DNA from: DATJLY01 sp035604195
GTDB taxonomy: Bacteria; Pseudomonadota; Alphaproteobacteria; ATCC43930; CGMCC-115725
NCBI GenBank assembly: GCA_035604195.1
Contig: DATNIY010000080.1
Location: 1-64,000 of the forward strand
DNA length: 64,000 nucleotides
Reading direction: 5' to 3'
The notes under the pieces: model-generated
What the model was told of the DNA's origin: nothing
The model's database searches: none
The model's input: the letters and a program-made list of their open reading frames with translations, nothing else
Shown here: positions 40,857 through 49,836 of the stretch, piece after piece
Position numbering within the stretch: the stretch's first letter is position 1
How the letters are laid out: every line of letters starts with the position of its first letter
Position numbers and translations under genes: made by a program

Positions 40857-42020
40857 ATGGCCGGGCCCGTGCCAGAGGGTGGTCGCGACGTCAGGCTCGA
40901 TTTCTTCCGCGGCCTGTCGCTGATCTTCATCTTCATCGACCACATTCCCGAGAATTTCCTCTCCTATTTCACCGTGCGCTCGATCGCCTTCAACGACGCG
41001 GCCGAGATCTTCATCTTCATCTCCGGCTATACGGCGGCGCTCGTCTATGGCCGAAGTCTGCGTCAAAGCGGCGCGCTGTTGGCCACCGCGCAAATCTATC
41101 GCCGGGTCTGGCAGCTTTACGTCGCGCACATCTTTCTCTTCGTCATCTTCACCGCCGAGGTCTCCTACACGCTGATCGCAATTCAGAGCCCGATGTACGC
41201 CGAGGAGCTCGGCGTCGGCGATTTCCTGCAAGCGCCGCATATCGCCATCATCCGGGCCCTGCTGCTCGATTTCCAGCCGCCGTTTCTCGACATCCTGCCG
41301 CTCTACATCGTCCTGCTCGGATGCTTTCCGCCGGTCCTGTTGGCCCTCGAAAAATATCCGTTGGTGCCGGTCTGCGTCTCGGCAGCGCTTTATGCGCTGA
41401 CCTTGGCGCGCGGCTGGGCGCTGCACACCTATCCGGCCGATCACACCTGGTTCTTCAATCCGCTCGCCTGGCAGTTCCTGTTCGTGATCGGCGCGAGCCT
41501 CGGCTACGCAGCCGTGGACGAGCACCATGTATCGCGCGTGCCGACCTGGCTGTCGCGCCTGGCCGCCGTCATTGCCGCCGGCGTCGCCGTTATCAGCCTC
41601 AGCTGGACCTTGCACTGGGTCTTTGATCCGTTTCCGCCGCTTCTGGCGAAGCAGCTCTGGAACCACACCATCGACAAAACCAATTTGACGCCCTTGCGGC
41701 TCATCAGCTTCCTGGCTTTGGCCGCTTCCGTCGTGCATTTCGTCAAGCGCGACAACGCCTTTCTCGAATGGCGCGCGACCCGGGCGATCGTCGTCTGCGG
41801 CAAGCATTCGCTCTACGTCTTTTGTCTCGGCATCCTGCTGTCGGTGCTCGGGCACTTCATTCTGACGGAATTCTATGGCGGGATCGGCACCGAGATCGCC
41901 GTGAACCTCGCTGGGATCGCCCTTATGATCGGCGCCGCCGCCCTCTTCGAGTGGTTCAAGGCGGCGAGCCGGCGTCCGCGCCATGCCGCCGGTCCGGTTC
42001 CGGCGACGCCGTCGGAGTGA
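40857..42020 (+). CDS. OpgC-type membrane acyltransferase
   Basis: 387 residues with about ten hydrophobic segments. The opening RDVRLDFFRGLSLIFIFIDHIPENFLSYFT, with FFRG and the His in IDHIP, and the next piece ISGYTAALVYGRSL are typical of OpgC-C proteins, which transfer succinyl groups to periplasmic glucans. The ATG at 40857 is chosen because the signal for the first helix follows properly; it has no strong ribosome site. Two SGNH-type genes follow directly (2 bases and 1 base apart), and such trios commonly modify exported polysaccharide. Confidence 0.85.
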   Translation: MAGPVPEGGRDVRLDFFRGLSLIFIFIDHIPENFLSYFTVRSIAFNDAAEIFIFISGYTAALVYGRSLRQSGALLATAQIYRRVWQLYVAHIFLFVIFTAEVSYTLIAIQSPMYAEELGVGDFLQAPHIAIIRALLLDFQPPFLDILPLYIVLLGCFPPVLLALEKYPLVPVCVSAALYALTLARGWALHTYPADHTWFFNPLAWQFLFVIGASLGYAAVDEHHVSRVPTWLSRLAAVIAAGVAVISLSWTLHWVFDPFPPLLAKQLWNHTIDKTNLTPLRLISFLALAASVVHFVKRDNAFLEWRATRAIVVCGKHSLYVFCLGILLSVLGHFILTEFYGGIGTEIAVNLAGIALMIGAAALFEWFKAASRRPRHAAGPVPATPSE

Positions 42021-42022
42021 GG

Positions 42023-42778
42023 ATGATGCGCCGCGTCCTTCTCCTGCTGCCGGGCCTCGCATTTGTCGCATCGCTGGCGAGCGGAGGCGAGCGGGAGCAC
42101 GGCGCGGCTCCCGGCCGCGACTGCGGCGTGCCGCGCGAACTGGTCGAGGACGAGCCTCGTCTGCCGGGCCTGGCCGAGCGCCTGCACGCGAAGCAGCCGG
42201 TCGTCATCACCGTCATCGGTGGCGGCTCGACCACGGGCGCCGCGGCCGGCGGCCCGGCCAATGCCTATCCGCACTGGCTCGAGGCGGCCTTGCGCCGGCG
42301 GCACCCGCAAGCGCAGATCACCGTCATCAACTTGGGCATCGCGCGACAGACCACCGAGGACATGGTTCAGCGCTTCGCCGCCGAAATCTATCCCAGCCGC
42401 CCGAATCTGGTGATCTGGGAGACCGGAACGGTCGATGCCGTCCGCGGCACCGACATCGACGATTTCACCGCGGCGCTCGAGAGCGGAATTGCTGCGTTGC
42501 GGGAACACAATTCGGAGGTTATGCTCGTGGATATGCAGTATAATTCCGGTACCGCTTCGGTGATTAATTTCGAGCCCTATCTCGACGCTCTTCACCAGGT
42601 GGCCGATTTGCATGATGTCTACTTGTTTCGGCGGTTCGACATCATGAGATATTGGAGCGCGGAAGGCATGTTCGACTTCGTCGACGTGTCCAAGGAGAAT
42701 CGCGCGGCACTGGCGGCGGAGGTTTACGAATGCCTAGGCGAAAATTTGGCGGAGGCGGTCGACTTCGCCGCGCAATGA
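42023..42778 (+). CDS. SGNH-fold protein lacking the catalytic residues
   Basis: 251 residues with a signal peptide (RRVLLLLPGLAFVASLASG). The fold follows SGNH hydrolases and is clearly related to the next protein, yet the active site is gone: where a hydrolase has GDS or GSS, residues 66-69 read GGGS with Gly68 in the nucleophile place, the GxN block is GTV, and no DxxH is found near the C-terminus (VDVSKENRAAL). It is probably a non-enzymatic partner or binding module of the next gene product or of the OpgC-like protein. Five-base-scale junctions show a shared operon. Confidence 0.78.
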   Translation: MMRRVLLLLPGLAFVASLASGGEREHGAAPGRDCGVPRELVEDEPRLPGLAERLHAKQPVVITVIGGGSTTGAAAGGPANAYPHWLEAALRRRHPQAQITVINLGIARQTTEDMVQRFAAEIYPSRPNLVIWETGTVDAVRGTDIDDFTAALESGIAALREHNSEVMLVDMQYNSGTASVINFEPYLDALHQVADLHDVYLFRRFDIMRYWSAEGMFDFVDVSKENRAALAAEVYECLGENLAEAVDFAAQ

Positions 42779-42779
42779 A

Positions 42780-43610
42780 ATGACGAGAAACATCTCGGCC
42801 TCGACCCGGGTGAGCCGGGGCACGGCGGCAGCGCTGTGCCTGATCGTGCTCGCCACGGCGGTGCCAATTCTGCTCCGGTCGGGCCACGCCGCCAATGCCG
42901 CGATCGATCGCTGCGCCACGCCAGTGGAGATCACGACGCTCGATCAGCCATTGCCGCGCGTCGCCGAGCGCCTGCGCGCCGGCGGCACCTTGACGATCGT
43001 GGCGCTGGGCTCATCCTCGACCGCGGGCGTGGGCGCTTCGCGGCCGGAGAACAGCTACCCGAGCCGCCTCGCGGTCCTGCTCGAGGCGCGTTTCCCCGCG
43101 CTCAAGATCCGCGTCGTCAACCGCGGCGTCGGCGGCGAGGAAGCCGCGGATATGGAGCGGCGGATCAATCGCGACGTCCTGCCCGAGCATCCCGATCTCG
43201 TCATCTGGCAGGTCGGCACCAACGGGGTTCTGCGAGATCAGGACCCGATCAATGTGGTGGAAAGCGTGCGCCAAGGCGTCGCGCGCATCAAGACGAGCGG
43301 CAGCGACCTTCTCCTGATGAATCCGCAATACGCGCCGGCGCTGCTCCAGCATGAGGACTATCACGAGATGCTGAGCCTCCTCGACGCGGCGGCGCATGCC
43401 GAGGATGTCCCGATGTTCCGGCGCTTTGCCATGATGCGCCAATGGACCGACGACGGACGCATGCCGCTCGCGCTCATGCTGTCGCGCGACCGGCTGCACA
43501 TGACCGATCTGAGCTACGACTGCCTCGCCCGCGCGGTGAGCAATACCATCGCAGGCGCCGCCGGCGCCGAGAGCCCCATCGCCGAGGCGGAGCCGGTCCC
43601 TAGTTCCTGA
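42780..43610 (+). CDS. SGNH-family hydrolase/acyltransferase-like protein, active-site intact
   Basis: 276 residues. An N-terminal hydrophobic segment (AALCLIVLATAVPILL) anchors or exports it. The four blocks are present: Ser79 in ALGSSSTAGVG, the Gly in NRGVGGEEA, Asn148 in QVGTNGV and Asp237-x-x-His240 in SRDRLHMTD. So it should hydrolyse or transfer ester groups, most likely on a periplasmic or exported glycan, given the OpgC-like gene two places upstream. The end overlaps the convergent alcohol dehydrogenase gene by 11 bases. Confidence 0.82.
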   Translation: MTRNISASTRVSRGTAAALCLIVLATAVPILLRSGHAANAAIDRCATPVEITTLDQPLPRVAERLRAGGTLTIVALGSSSTAGVGASRPENSYPSRLAVLLEARFPALKIRVVNRGVGGEEAADMERRINRDVLPEHPDLVIWQVGTNGVLRDQDPINVVESVRQGVARIKTSGSDLLLMNPQYAPALLQHEDYHEMLSLLDAAAHAEDVPMFRRFAMMRQWTDDGRMPLALMLSRDRLHMTDLSYDCLARAVSNTIAGAAGAESPIAEAEPVPSS

Positions 43611-44655
43611 GGATCGCCCGGCCGACGACGCGGCCGGCCTTCAGATCGTGGAGCGCGGCATCGGCCTGATCGAGCGGGCGCTCGTCGAGCGGCACGGGCG
43701 GCACCTTGCCGGTCGCGACCAGAGCAAGCAACTCCTTGAGCTCGGCCAGAGAGCCGACAAGCGCGCCCTCGATGGTGATGGCGCGCATCGGCAGGAGCGG
43801 CAGCGACAGCCGCACCTCGCCGCCGAACAAGCCGATGATGACGTATTTCCCGCCGCGCGCGATGGCATCGATGCCGAGCCGCGCCGTCGTCTCGGCGCCG
43901 ACGAAATCGATCGCCGCTGCGGGCGGACCCTTGGCCGCCGCTTGGAGCTGCTTCACCGCATCGGCGGCGCCGGCATCGACCACCGCCAGCGCCCCCGCCG
44001 TCAGAGCCGCGGCGCGCTTCTTGGCATCGATGTCGGCGACGATGGCGCCCTGCCCGCCCAGCGCCTTGAGGAGCGCTAAGCACATCAGGCCCAGACCGCC
44101 GGCGCCGATCACCGCAATGGGCTGCTGGCGCCACACCCGCTCGCCGACCCGCTTCAACGCACCGTAGGCGGTGAGGCCGGAGCAGCCGTAAGGCGCCGCC
44201 TGCGCCGCGGAGAGCCCGCCCAATTCGAGCAGATAGCGCGGATGCGGCACCAGCACATGGTCGGCGAAGCCGCCCGGCCGGGTGATGCCGAGAGTGCGCG
44301 GGCGGGCGCAGAGATGCTCGTCGCCGCGCTGGCAGACGGCGCAACTGCCGCAGCCGATCCAGGGATAAGCGAGGCGCCGGTCGCCCGGCTTGACGCCGCT
44401 CGCCTCGGGGCCCAATGCCACGACCTCGCCGACGATCTCGTGGCCGAGCGTCAAGGGCGGCGCCAGCCCGCGGTCCTTGGTATAGAGGCGCTTGCCGCCG
44501 CCGAGATCGTAATAGCCTTCCCAGATGTGAAGATCGCTGTGGCAGACGCCGGTGGCGAGCGTGCGCAGCAGCACCTCGGTGCCCTGTGGCGTGGGCGTCG
44601 GCTTCTCGACCGGTTGCAGCGGCGCGCCGAACTCGATCACATCATAGCTTCGCAT
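43600..44655 (-). CDS. Zinc-dependent alcohol dehydrogenase
   Basis: 351 residues of the zinc MDR family. Catalytic ligands are Cys in TGVCHSDLHIWEG and His-Glu in LGHEIVG; structural cysteines are in GCGSCAVCQRGDEHLC. The nucleotide motif is VIGAGGLGLMCLALLKALGG, with VADID at the end of the second strand, suiting NAD. The alcohol cannot be told. Confidence 0.9.
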   Translation of the reverse strand: MRSYDVIEFGAPLQPVEKPTPTPQGTEVLLRTLATGVCHSDLHIWEGYYDLGGGKRLYTKDRGLAPPLTLGHEIVGEVVALGPEASGVKPGDRRLAYPWIGCGSCAVCQRGDEHLCARPRTLGITRPGGFADHVLVPHPRYLLELGGLSAAQAAPYGCSGLTAYGALKRVGERVWRQQPIAVIGAGGLGLMCLALLKALGGQGAIVADIDAKKRAAALTAGALAVVDAGAADAVKQLQAAAKGPPAAAIDFVGAETTARLGIDAIARGGKYVIIGLFGGEVRLSLPLLPMRAITIEGALVGSLAELKELLALVATGKVPPVPLDERPLDQADAALHDLKAGRVVGRAILRN

Positions 44656-44723
44656 GAAGAACCCTCCGCGGCCGGTCGCGACGGGCGGAGCTTAGGCGCC
44701 GGCGACCGCGCTGCCAATATGGC

Positions 44724-46541
44724 TCAGCTCGCCGCCCGAGGCGCGCTGCCACCCGATTCGTAGAGCGCGGCGAGCGCTTCGCCATAGGCCTGCCGGATGG
44801 CGTGGCGCTTGATCTTGAGGGTCGGCGTCATCTGGCCGTTCTGCGCCGAGAAGGGCTCGCGCGCGATGATGGAGCGGCGCACGCGCTCGCCCGATGGGAG
44901 CGCGCCATTGGCGCGCGCCACCGCCGCCGCGACTGCCTTCGCTACTTCGGGATCGCTCGCCGGCGCGATCGCATCAGCCTCGACCCCGCGCCGGCGCGCC
45001 AGCGCCTCGACGAACTCGGCGCGCGGCACGATGACCGCGACGAGATAGGGATGGCGGTCGCCAAAGACCATCGCCTGGCCGATCTCCGGCTGCAGCACCA
45101 ATCGGCCTTCGACCCGCGCCGGCGCGATCATGTCGCCGCCGGAGGTCTTGATGAAATCGCGCTTGCGGTCGGTGATGATGATGTAGCCGTCCGCATCGCG
45201 CTCGCCGATGTCGCCGGTGTGCAGCCAGCCGTCGATGAGGGTCCGCGCCGTCGCCTCCGGATCGTTCCAATAACCCTTCATCACGAGCTCGCCGCGCACC
45301 AGGATCTCGCCGTCCTCGGCGATCTTGACCTCGACGCCGTCGAGCGGCGGGCCGACACTGTGGATCTTGATGCGGTTCGGCGGGTTGGCGGAGATCACCG
45401 GCGAGGCCTCGGTCAGGCCATAGCCCTGCAGCAGATTGACGCCGAGCGCGAGGAAGAAGGAGCCGATCTCCGGATTGAGCGGCGCGCCGCCCGAGACCAT
45501 CGCCTTGAGCCGGCCGCCGAAACGCGCCTGCATCTTGCGCCGCACCAGCCGATCGGCCAGGCGGTCGAGCCGGCGCTCGTACAGCATCATCGACCCGGGT
45601 TTCTCGAGCCGCTTGCGGCCGAGGCGCAGCGCCAGACGGAAGAGCCGCGCCTTGAGCCCGCCCTCGCGCTCGACGCCGCGCAGGATGCGCTGATGCAGGG
45701 TCTCGTAAAGCCGCGGCACCGCCGTCATGATCGTCGGGCGCGCTTCCAAGAGATTGCTTGCGAGCGTCTCCGCCCCTTCGGCGAAATAAATCTCGGCGCC
45801 GATCGAGACCGGGAACATCATTCCCGCCGTGTGCTCGTAGGAATGCGACAGCGGCAGGAATGACAGGAAGACCTCATCATCGAGGCCGATGGTCTCGAGC
45901 AGGCGATAGGCGCCGCGGCAATTGGCGAGAATGTTGGCATGGCTGGTCATGACGCCCTTGGGCGCGCCGCCCGTGCCGGAGGTGTAGATGAGGCAGGCGA
46001 TGTCGTCGCGGCCGATCGCGCCGGCCCAGCCTTCGACCTCCTCGGCCTCGCCCGCGCCGCGCGCCATCACATCGTCCCAAAGATGAAGCTCGGCCTCGGA
46101 GAGCTGCGCCACCGCCGGCGGCTCGATGGCGATGATGGCTACGACACTGGTGACCTGATCGGCGGCAGGGAGCACGCGCTGCGCCAGCGCGGCATCGGCG
46201 ACGATCACCGCGCGCGCGCCGCTGTGCGCCAGCACATGGCGGTGATCGTCCACCGAATTGGTGGTGTAGGCGGGAACGGTGATGCAGCCCGCCGCCATGA
46301 TCGCGAAATCGGCAATGACCCATTCCGGCCGGTTCTCGGCGACGATGGCGATGCGATCGCCGCGCGCGAGGCCCAGCGCGCGCAGGCCGCGCGCCAGATC
46401 CGCGACCTGCCGCCGCGCCTCGCGCCAGGTGATCGGATGATAGGCGCGGCCGCGCTTGGCCCAGAGAAAGGGCCGGTCGCCGTAGCGCGCCGCCTGTTCG
46501 AAGAACATCGCAGCGAGGTTCGGAAAGCTGCGATACTCCAT
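44724..46541 (-). CDS. Long-chain acyl-CoA synthetase (FAA1/FadD15 type)
   Basis: 605 residues. The AMP-binding motif is CLIYTSGTGGAPKGVMTSH, with FLSFLPLSHSYEHTAG, LLQGYGLTEASPVIS, GWLHTGDIG and TDRKRDFIKTSGGDMIAP. These are the marks of the eukaryote-like long-chain group, longer than FadD. It activates fatty acids for beta-oxidation or lipid synthesis. The start at 46541 gives a normal MEYRSFPNLAAMFFEQA opening. It is divergent from pepF. Confidence 0.92.
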   Translation of the reverse strand: MEYRSFPNLAAMFFEQAARYGDRPFLWAKRGRAYHPITWREARRQVADLARGLRALGLARGDRIAIVAENRPEWVIADFAIMAAGCITVPAYTTNSVDDHRHVLAHSGARAVIVADAALAQRVLPAADQVTSVVAIIAIEPPAVAQLSEAELHLWDDVMARGAGEAEEVEGWAGAIGRDDIACLIYTSGTGGAPKGVMTSHANILANCRGAYRLLETIGLDDEVFLSFLPLSHSYEHTAGMMFPVSIGAEIYFAEGAETLASNLLEARPTIMTAVPRLYETLHQRILRGVEREGGLKARLFRLALRLGRKRLEKPGSMMLYERRLDRLADRLVRRKMQARFGGRLKAMVSGGAPLNPEIGSFFLALGVNLLQGYGLTEASPVISANPPNRIKIHSVGPPLDGVEVKIAEDGEILVRGELVMKGYWNDPEATARTLIDGWLHTGDIGERDADGYIIITDRKRDFIKTSGGDMIAPARVEGRLVLQPEIGQAMVFGDRHPYLVAVIVPRAEFVEALARRRGVEADAIAPASDPEVAKAVAAAVARANGALPSGERVRRSIIAREPFSAQNGQMTPTLKIKRHAIRQAYGEALAALYESGGSAPRAAS

Positions 46542-46636
46542 GCGTTTCCCCCTTGCCGCCGCGGGCATAGCCGCCGCGCCGCTTGGCGTCAATTTCCCGC
46601 ACCCCATATTGCAAGGGCGAAACGGAGGGCCGAGCG

Positions 46637-48442
46637 ATGGCAGGGCCGGTAGGCGCCGCGGCAGAGACGGCGAAGGATGCGTCGAGCGCGCTGCCGCAAT
46701 GGGACCTTCGCGACCTCTACCCCGGCCGCGACAGTCCGGAGCTTAAGCACGACATCGAGCGCGTCGCGGCGGCGGCGCAGGAATTCCACACGCGCTATGA
46801 GGGCAAGCTCGCCGTGCTTTCCGGCGCCGAGCTCGGCAGCGCCGTCGCCGCCTACGAGGGTCTGCAGGAGACGCTTGGACGGATCGCGAGCTATGCGAGC
46901 CTGGTCTATTGCACGGACATGGAGGATGCGGAGATCGGCCGCTTCTTCCAGAACATGCAGGAGCGGGTCAACGACATCGGCACGCACCTCCTCTTCTTCA
47001 CCCTCGAACTGAACCGCATCGAGGATTCCGATCTTGCCGCCAAGCTCGCGGCACCGGGGCTCGCGCATTACCAACCGTGGCTGCGCGATGTCCGCGTCTT
47101 CCGGCCGCATCAGCTCAGCGACGAGATCGAGAAGCTGCTGCACGAGAAATCCATCGCCGGCCGCGCCGCCTGGGTCCGGCTGTTCGAGGAGACGATCGCG
47201 GGCCTGCGCTTTCTCATCGGCGACAAGGACCTGACCAGCGCCGAGGCGCTGCATTTGCTTGCCGATGCTAACCCCGAGACCCGCAAGGAAGCCGCCAAAT
47301 CGCTGGGCGCCGTCTTCGGCCGCAACGCGCGGCTCTTCGCGCTGGTCACCAACACGCTCGCCAAGGACAAGGAGGTCGAGGACCGCTGGCGCGGCTTCAA
47401 GCGGCCGATCTCTTCGCGCAATCTCGGCAATTTCGTCGAGGACGAGGTCGTCGATGCCCTGATCGCTGCCGTGCGCGGCGCCTATCCGACCTTGTCGCAC
47501 CGCTATTACCGGCTCAAGGCGCGCTGGCTCGGCGTCGAGACCATGCCCTATTGGGACCGCAATGCGCCCCTTCCCGGCGACGAGGATCGAATCATTCCCT
47601 GGAGCGAGGCGCAGCGTACCGTGCTCGAAGCCTATGCCGCGTTCTCGCCGGAGCTTGCCGCGATCGGCCGCCGCTTCTTTGGCGCGCCCTGGATCGACGC
47701 GCCGGTCAAGCCCGGCAAATCGCCGGGCGCCTTCGCCCATCCGACCGTGCCGAGCGTCCACCCCTATCTTCTGCTGAATTACCTCGGCAAGGTGCGCGAC
47801 GTCATGACGCTCGCGCATGAATTGGGCCACGGCGTGCACCAGATCCTGGCGGCGCCGCAGGGCCAGCTCATGGCCGACACGCCCTTGACGCTCGCCGAGA
47901 CCGCTTCCGTCTTTGGCGAGATGCTGACCTTTCAGGCGATGCTGAAGGCCGAGCGCGATCCCAAGCGGCGCAAGATCATGCTGGCATCCAAGGTCGAGGA
48001 CATGCTCAATACCGTGGTGCGCCAGATCGCCTTCGTCGAATTCGAGACCCGAATCCATGACGAGCGGCGCCAAGGCGAGCTGACGCCCGAGCGTTTGGGC
48101 GAGATCTGGATGGAGGTGCAGCGCGAGAGCCTCGGCCCCGCCTTCCGCTACGACGAGGAATACCGCTGGTACTGGACCTACATCCCGCATTTCATCCACA
48201 CGCCGTTCTACGTTTATGCCTATGCCTTCGGCGATTGCCTGGTGAATTCGCTTTATGCCGTCTATCAGGACGCGGCGCCCGGCTTCGCCGAGAAATATCT
48301 GGACATGCTGCGCGCCGGCGGGACGCGGCGGCACCGCGAGCTGTTGGCGCCCTTCGGCCTCGACGCCTCGGACCCCGGTTTCTGGCGCAAGGGATTGTCG
48401 GTGATCGCGGGCTTCATCGCCCAGCTCGAGATCATGGATTGA
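46637..48442 (+). CDS. pepF: M3-family oligoendopeptidase F
   Basis: 601 residues. The zinc motif is TLAHELGHGVHQIL, with the third ligand in LAETASVFGEMLTFQ. The N-terminal helical part (LPQWDLRDLYPGRDSP) and C-terminal YWTYIPHFIHTPFYVYAYAFGDCLV are typical of PepF. It degrades cytosolic peptides. CGGAGGG lies about 9 bases before the ATG. The kinase gene starts 5 bases after its stop. Confidence 0.94.
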   Translation: MAGPVGAAAETAKDASSALPQWDLRDLYPGRDSPELKHDIERVAAAAQEFHTRYEGKLAVLSGAELGSAVAAYEGLQETLGRIASYASLVYCTDMEDAEIGRFFQNMQERVNDIGTHLLFFTLELNRIEDSDLAAKLAAPGLAHYQPWLRDVRVFRPHQLSDEIEKLLHEKSIAGRAAWVRLFEETIAGLRFLIGDKDLTSAEALHLLADANPETRKEAAKSLGAVFGRNARLFALVTNTLAKDKEVEDRWRGFKRPISSRNLGNFVEDEVVDALIAAVRGAYPTLSHRYYRLKARWLGVETMPYWDRNAPLPGDEDRIIPWSEAQRTVLEAYAAFSPELAAIGRRFFGAPWIDAPVKPGKSPGAFAHPTVPSVHPYLLLNYLGKVRDVMTLAHELGHGVHQILAAPQGQLMADTPLTLAETASVFGEMLTFQAMLKAERDPKRRKIMLASKVEDMLNTVVRQIAFVEFETRIHDERRQGELTPERLGEIWMEVQRESLGPAFRYDEEYRWYWTYIPHFIHTPFYVYAYAFGDCLVNSLYAVYQDAAPGFAEKYLDMLRAGGTRRHRELLAPFGLDASDPGFWRKGLSVIAGFIAQLEIMD

Positions 48443-48447
48443 CGCGG

Positions 48448-49782
48448 GTGAGCGACGAGAACACCTTGCCGGGGCGGATGTGGCGCTATGCCCGCGTTTC
48501 GACCGCCGTCGGCGGGCTCGCCGCGCGGCTGGTGGGCGAGCGCTATCTCGGCCTCAACCTCGATCGCGGCCGCCATGCCGCCGATGTGAAGATTGCGCTC
48601 GGCGGCATCAAGGGTCCGCTGATGAAGGTGGCGCAGCTCCTAGCCACCATTCCGAACGCGCTGCCCGAGGAATATGCCAACGCGCTCGCGACCTTGCAGT
48701 CGAATGCGCCGCCGATGGGCTGGTCCTTCGTCAAGCGCCGCATGGCGGGCGAGCTCGGGCCGGATTGGCAGCGCAAGTTCAAGAGCTTCGAGCGCGAGGC
48801 CGCGCGCGCGGCATCGCTCGGCCAAGTCCATCGCGCGGTCGCGCTCGACGGAAGCGCGCTTGCCTGCAAACTGCAATATCCCGATATGGGCTCGGCGGTC
48901 GAGGCGGATCTGAGCCAGCTCAAGCTGGTGATGGCGGTCTACGAGCGCTACGACCGCGCCATCTCCACCGACGAGATTCATGCCGAGATCGCGGCGCGGC
49001 TGCGCGAAGAGCTCGACTACGCGCGCGAGGCGGCGCATATGCGGCTTTACCGGTTGATGCTCAGGGACGAAGCCGGCATCGCCGTGCCCGAGCCGATCGC
49101 CGCGCTTTCGACGCGGCGGCTCCTGACCATGACCTGGCTCGAGGGCACGCCGCTGATCGAGGCGGTGAAGGCGCCGGCGGCACGGCGCAACGCCGTCGCG
49201 CGCAATATGTTCCGCGCCTGGTACGTGCCGTTTTATTACTACGGCATCATCCACGGCGACCCGCATCTCGGCAATTACACGGTGCGGCCCGATAACGGCA
49301 TCAATCTCTTCGATTTCGGCTGCATCCGGATTTTCACGGCGGGTTTCGTCAAGGGCGTGATCGACCTTTATCACGCGCTCGACCAGGACGACGAGGAGCT
49401 GGCGGTGGCCGCCTACGAGAACTGGGGCTTCAAGAATTTGAACCGGGCGCTCATTGACGTGCTGAACCGCTGGGCGCGCTACGTCTATGCGCCGCTGCTC
49501 GAGGATCGCAAGCGGCGCATCCAGGAATGGGGCACGGGCTCCTACGGCCGCGAAGTGGCCGAGGCGGTCCATCGCGAGTTGAAACGCTTGGGCGGGGTCA
49601 AGCCGCCGCGCGAATTCGTCTTCATGGACCGCGCCGCAGTGGGATTGGGCTCGGTCTTCACGCACCTCAAGGCGGAAATCAATTGGCACCGCCTGTTCCA
49701 CGAGCTGATCCACGATTTCGATGCGGATCGCATGGCCAAGCGCCAGCGCGAGGCTCTGGCCGCGGCCGAGGTGCCGGATTAG
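48448..49782 (+). CDS. ABC1/ADCK-family atypical kinase
   Basis: 444 residues from a GTG start. Family motifs: KVAQ (the KxGQ motif with Ala in place of Gly) in GPLMKVAQLLATIP; the Ala-rich loop AASLGQVH; the lysine in LACKLQYP; ELDYAREAAHM; the catalytic HGDPHLGNYTV and metal-binding LFDFGCIR. Bacterial relatives (UbiB/AarF) support ubiquinone production, which would suit UbiX and COQ9 in the same window. It could instead act on other lipids. No membrane helix is evident at the C-terminus. Confidence 0.88.
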   Translation: MSDENTLPGRMWRYARVSTAVGGLAARLVGERYLGLNLDRGRHAADVKIALGGIKGPLMKVAQLLATIPNALPEEYANALATLQSNAPPMGWSFVKRRMAGELGPDWQRKFKSFEREAARAASLGQVHRAVALDGSALACKLQYPDMGSAVEADLSQLKLVMAVYERYDRAISTDEIHAEIAARLREELDYAREAAHMRLYRLMLRDEAGIAVPEPIAALSTRRLLTMTWLEGTPLIEAVKAPAARRNAVARNMFRAWYVPFYYYGIIHGDPHLGNYTVRPDNGINLFDFGCIRIFTAGFVKGVIDLYHALDQDDEELAVAAYENWGFKNLNRALIDVLNRWARYVYAPLLEDRKRRIQEWGTGSYGREVAEAVHRELKRLGGVKPPREFVFMDRAAVGLGSVFTHLKAEINWHRLFHELIHDFDADRMAKRQREALAAAEVPD

Positions 49783-49836
49783 AAGAAAGTCATCGTATCA
49801 AATCGGGATAGATCCGGTATTGGCTAGCAAGCTCGC

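Noticed and set aside
40089..42071. 660-codon minus-strand frame opposite cdd and the OpgC-like gene
   Set aside because: Antisense shadow with no recognisable domain apart from the stretch that reads out of frame through cdd.
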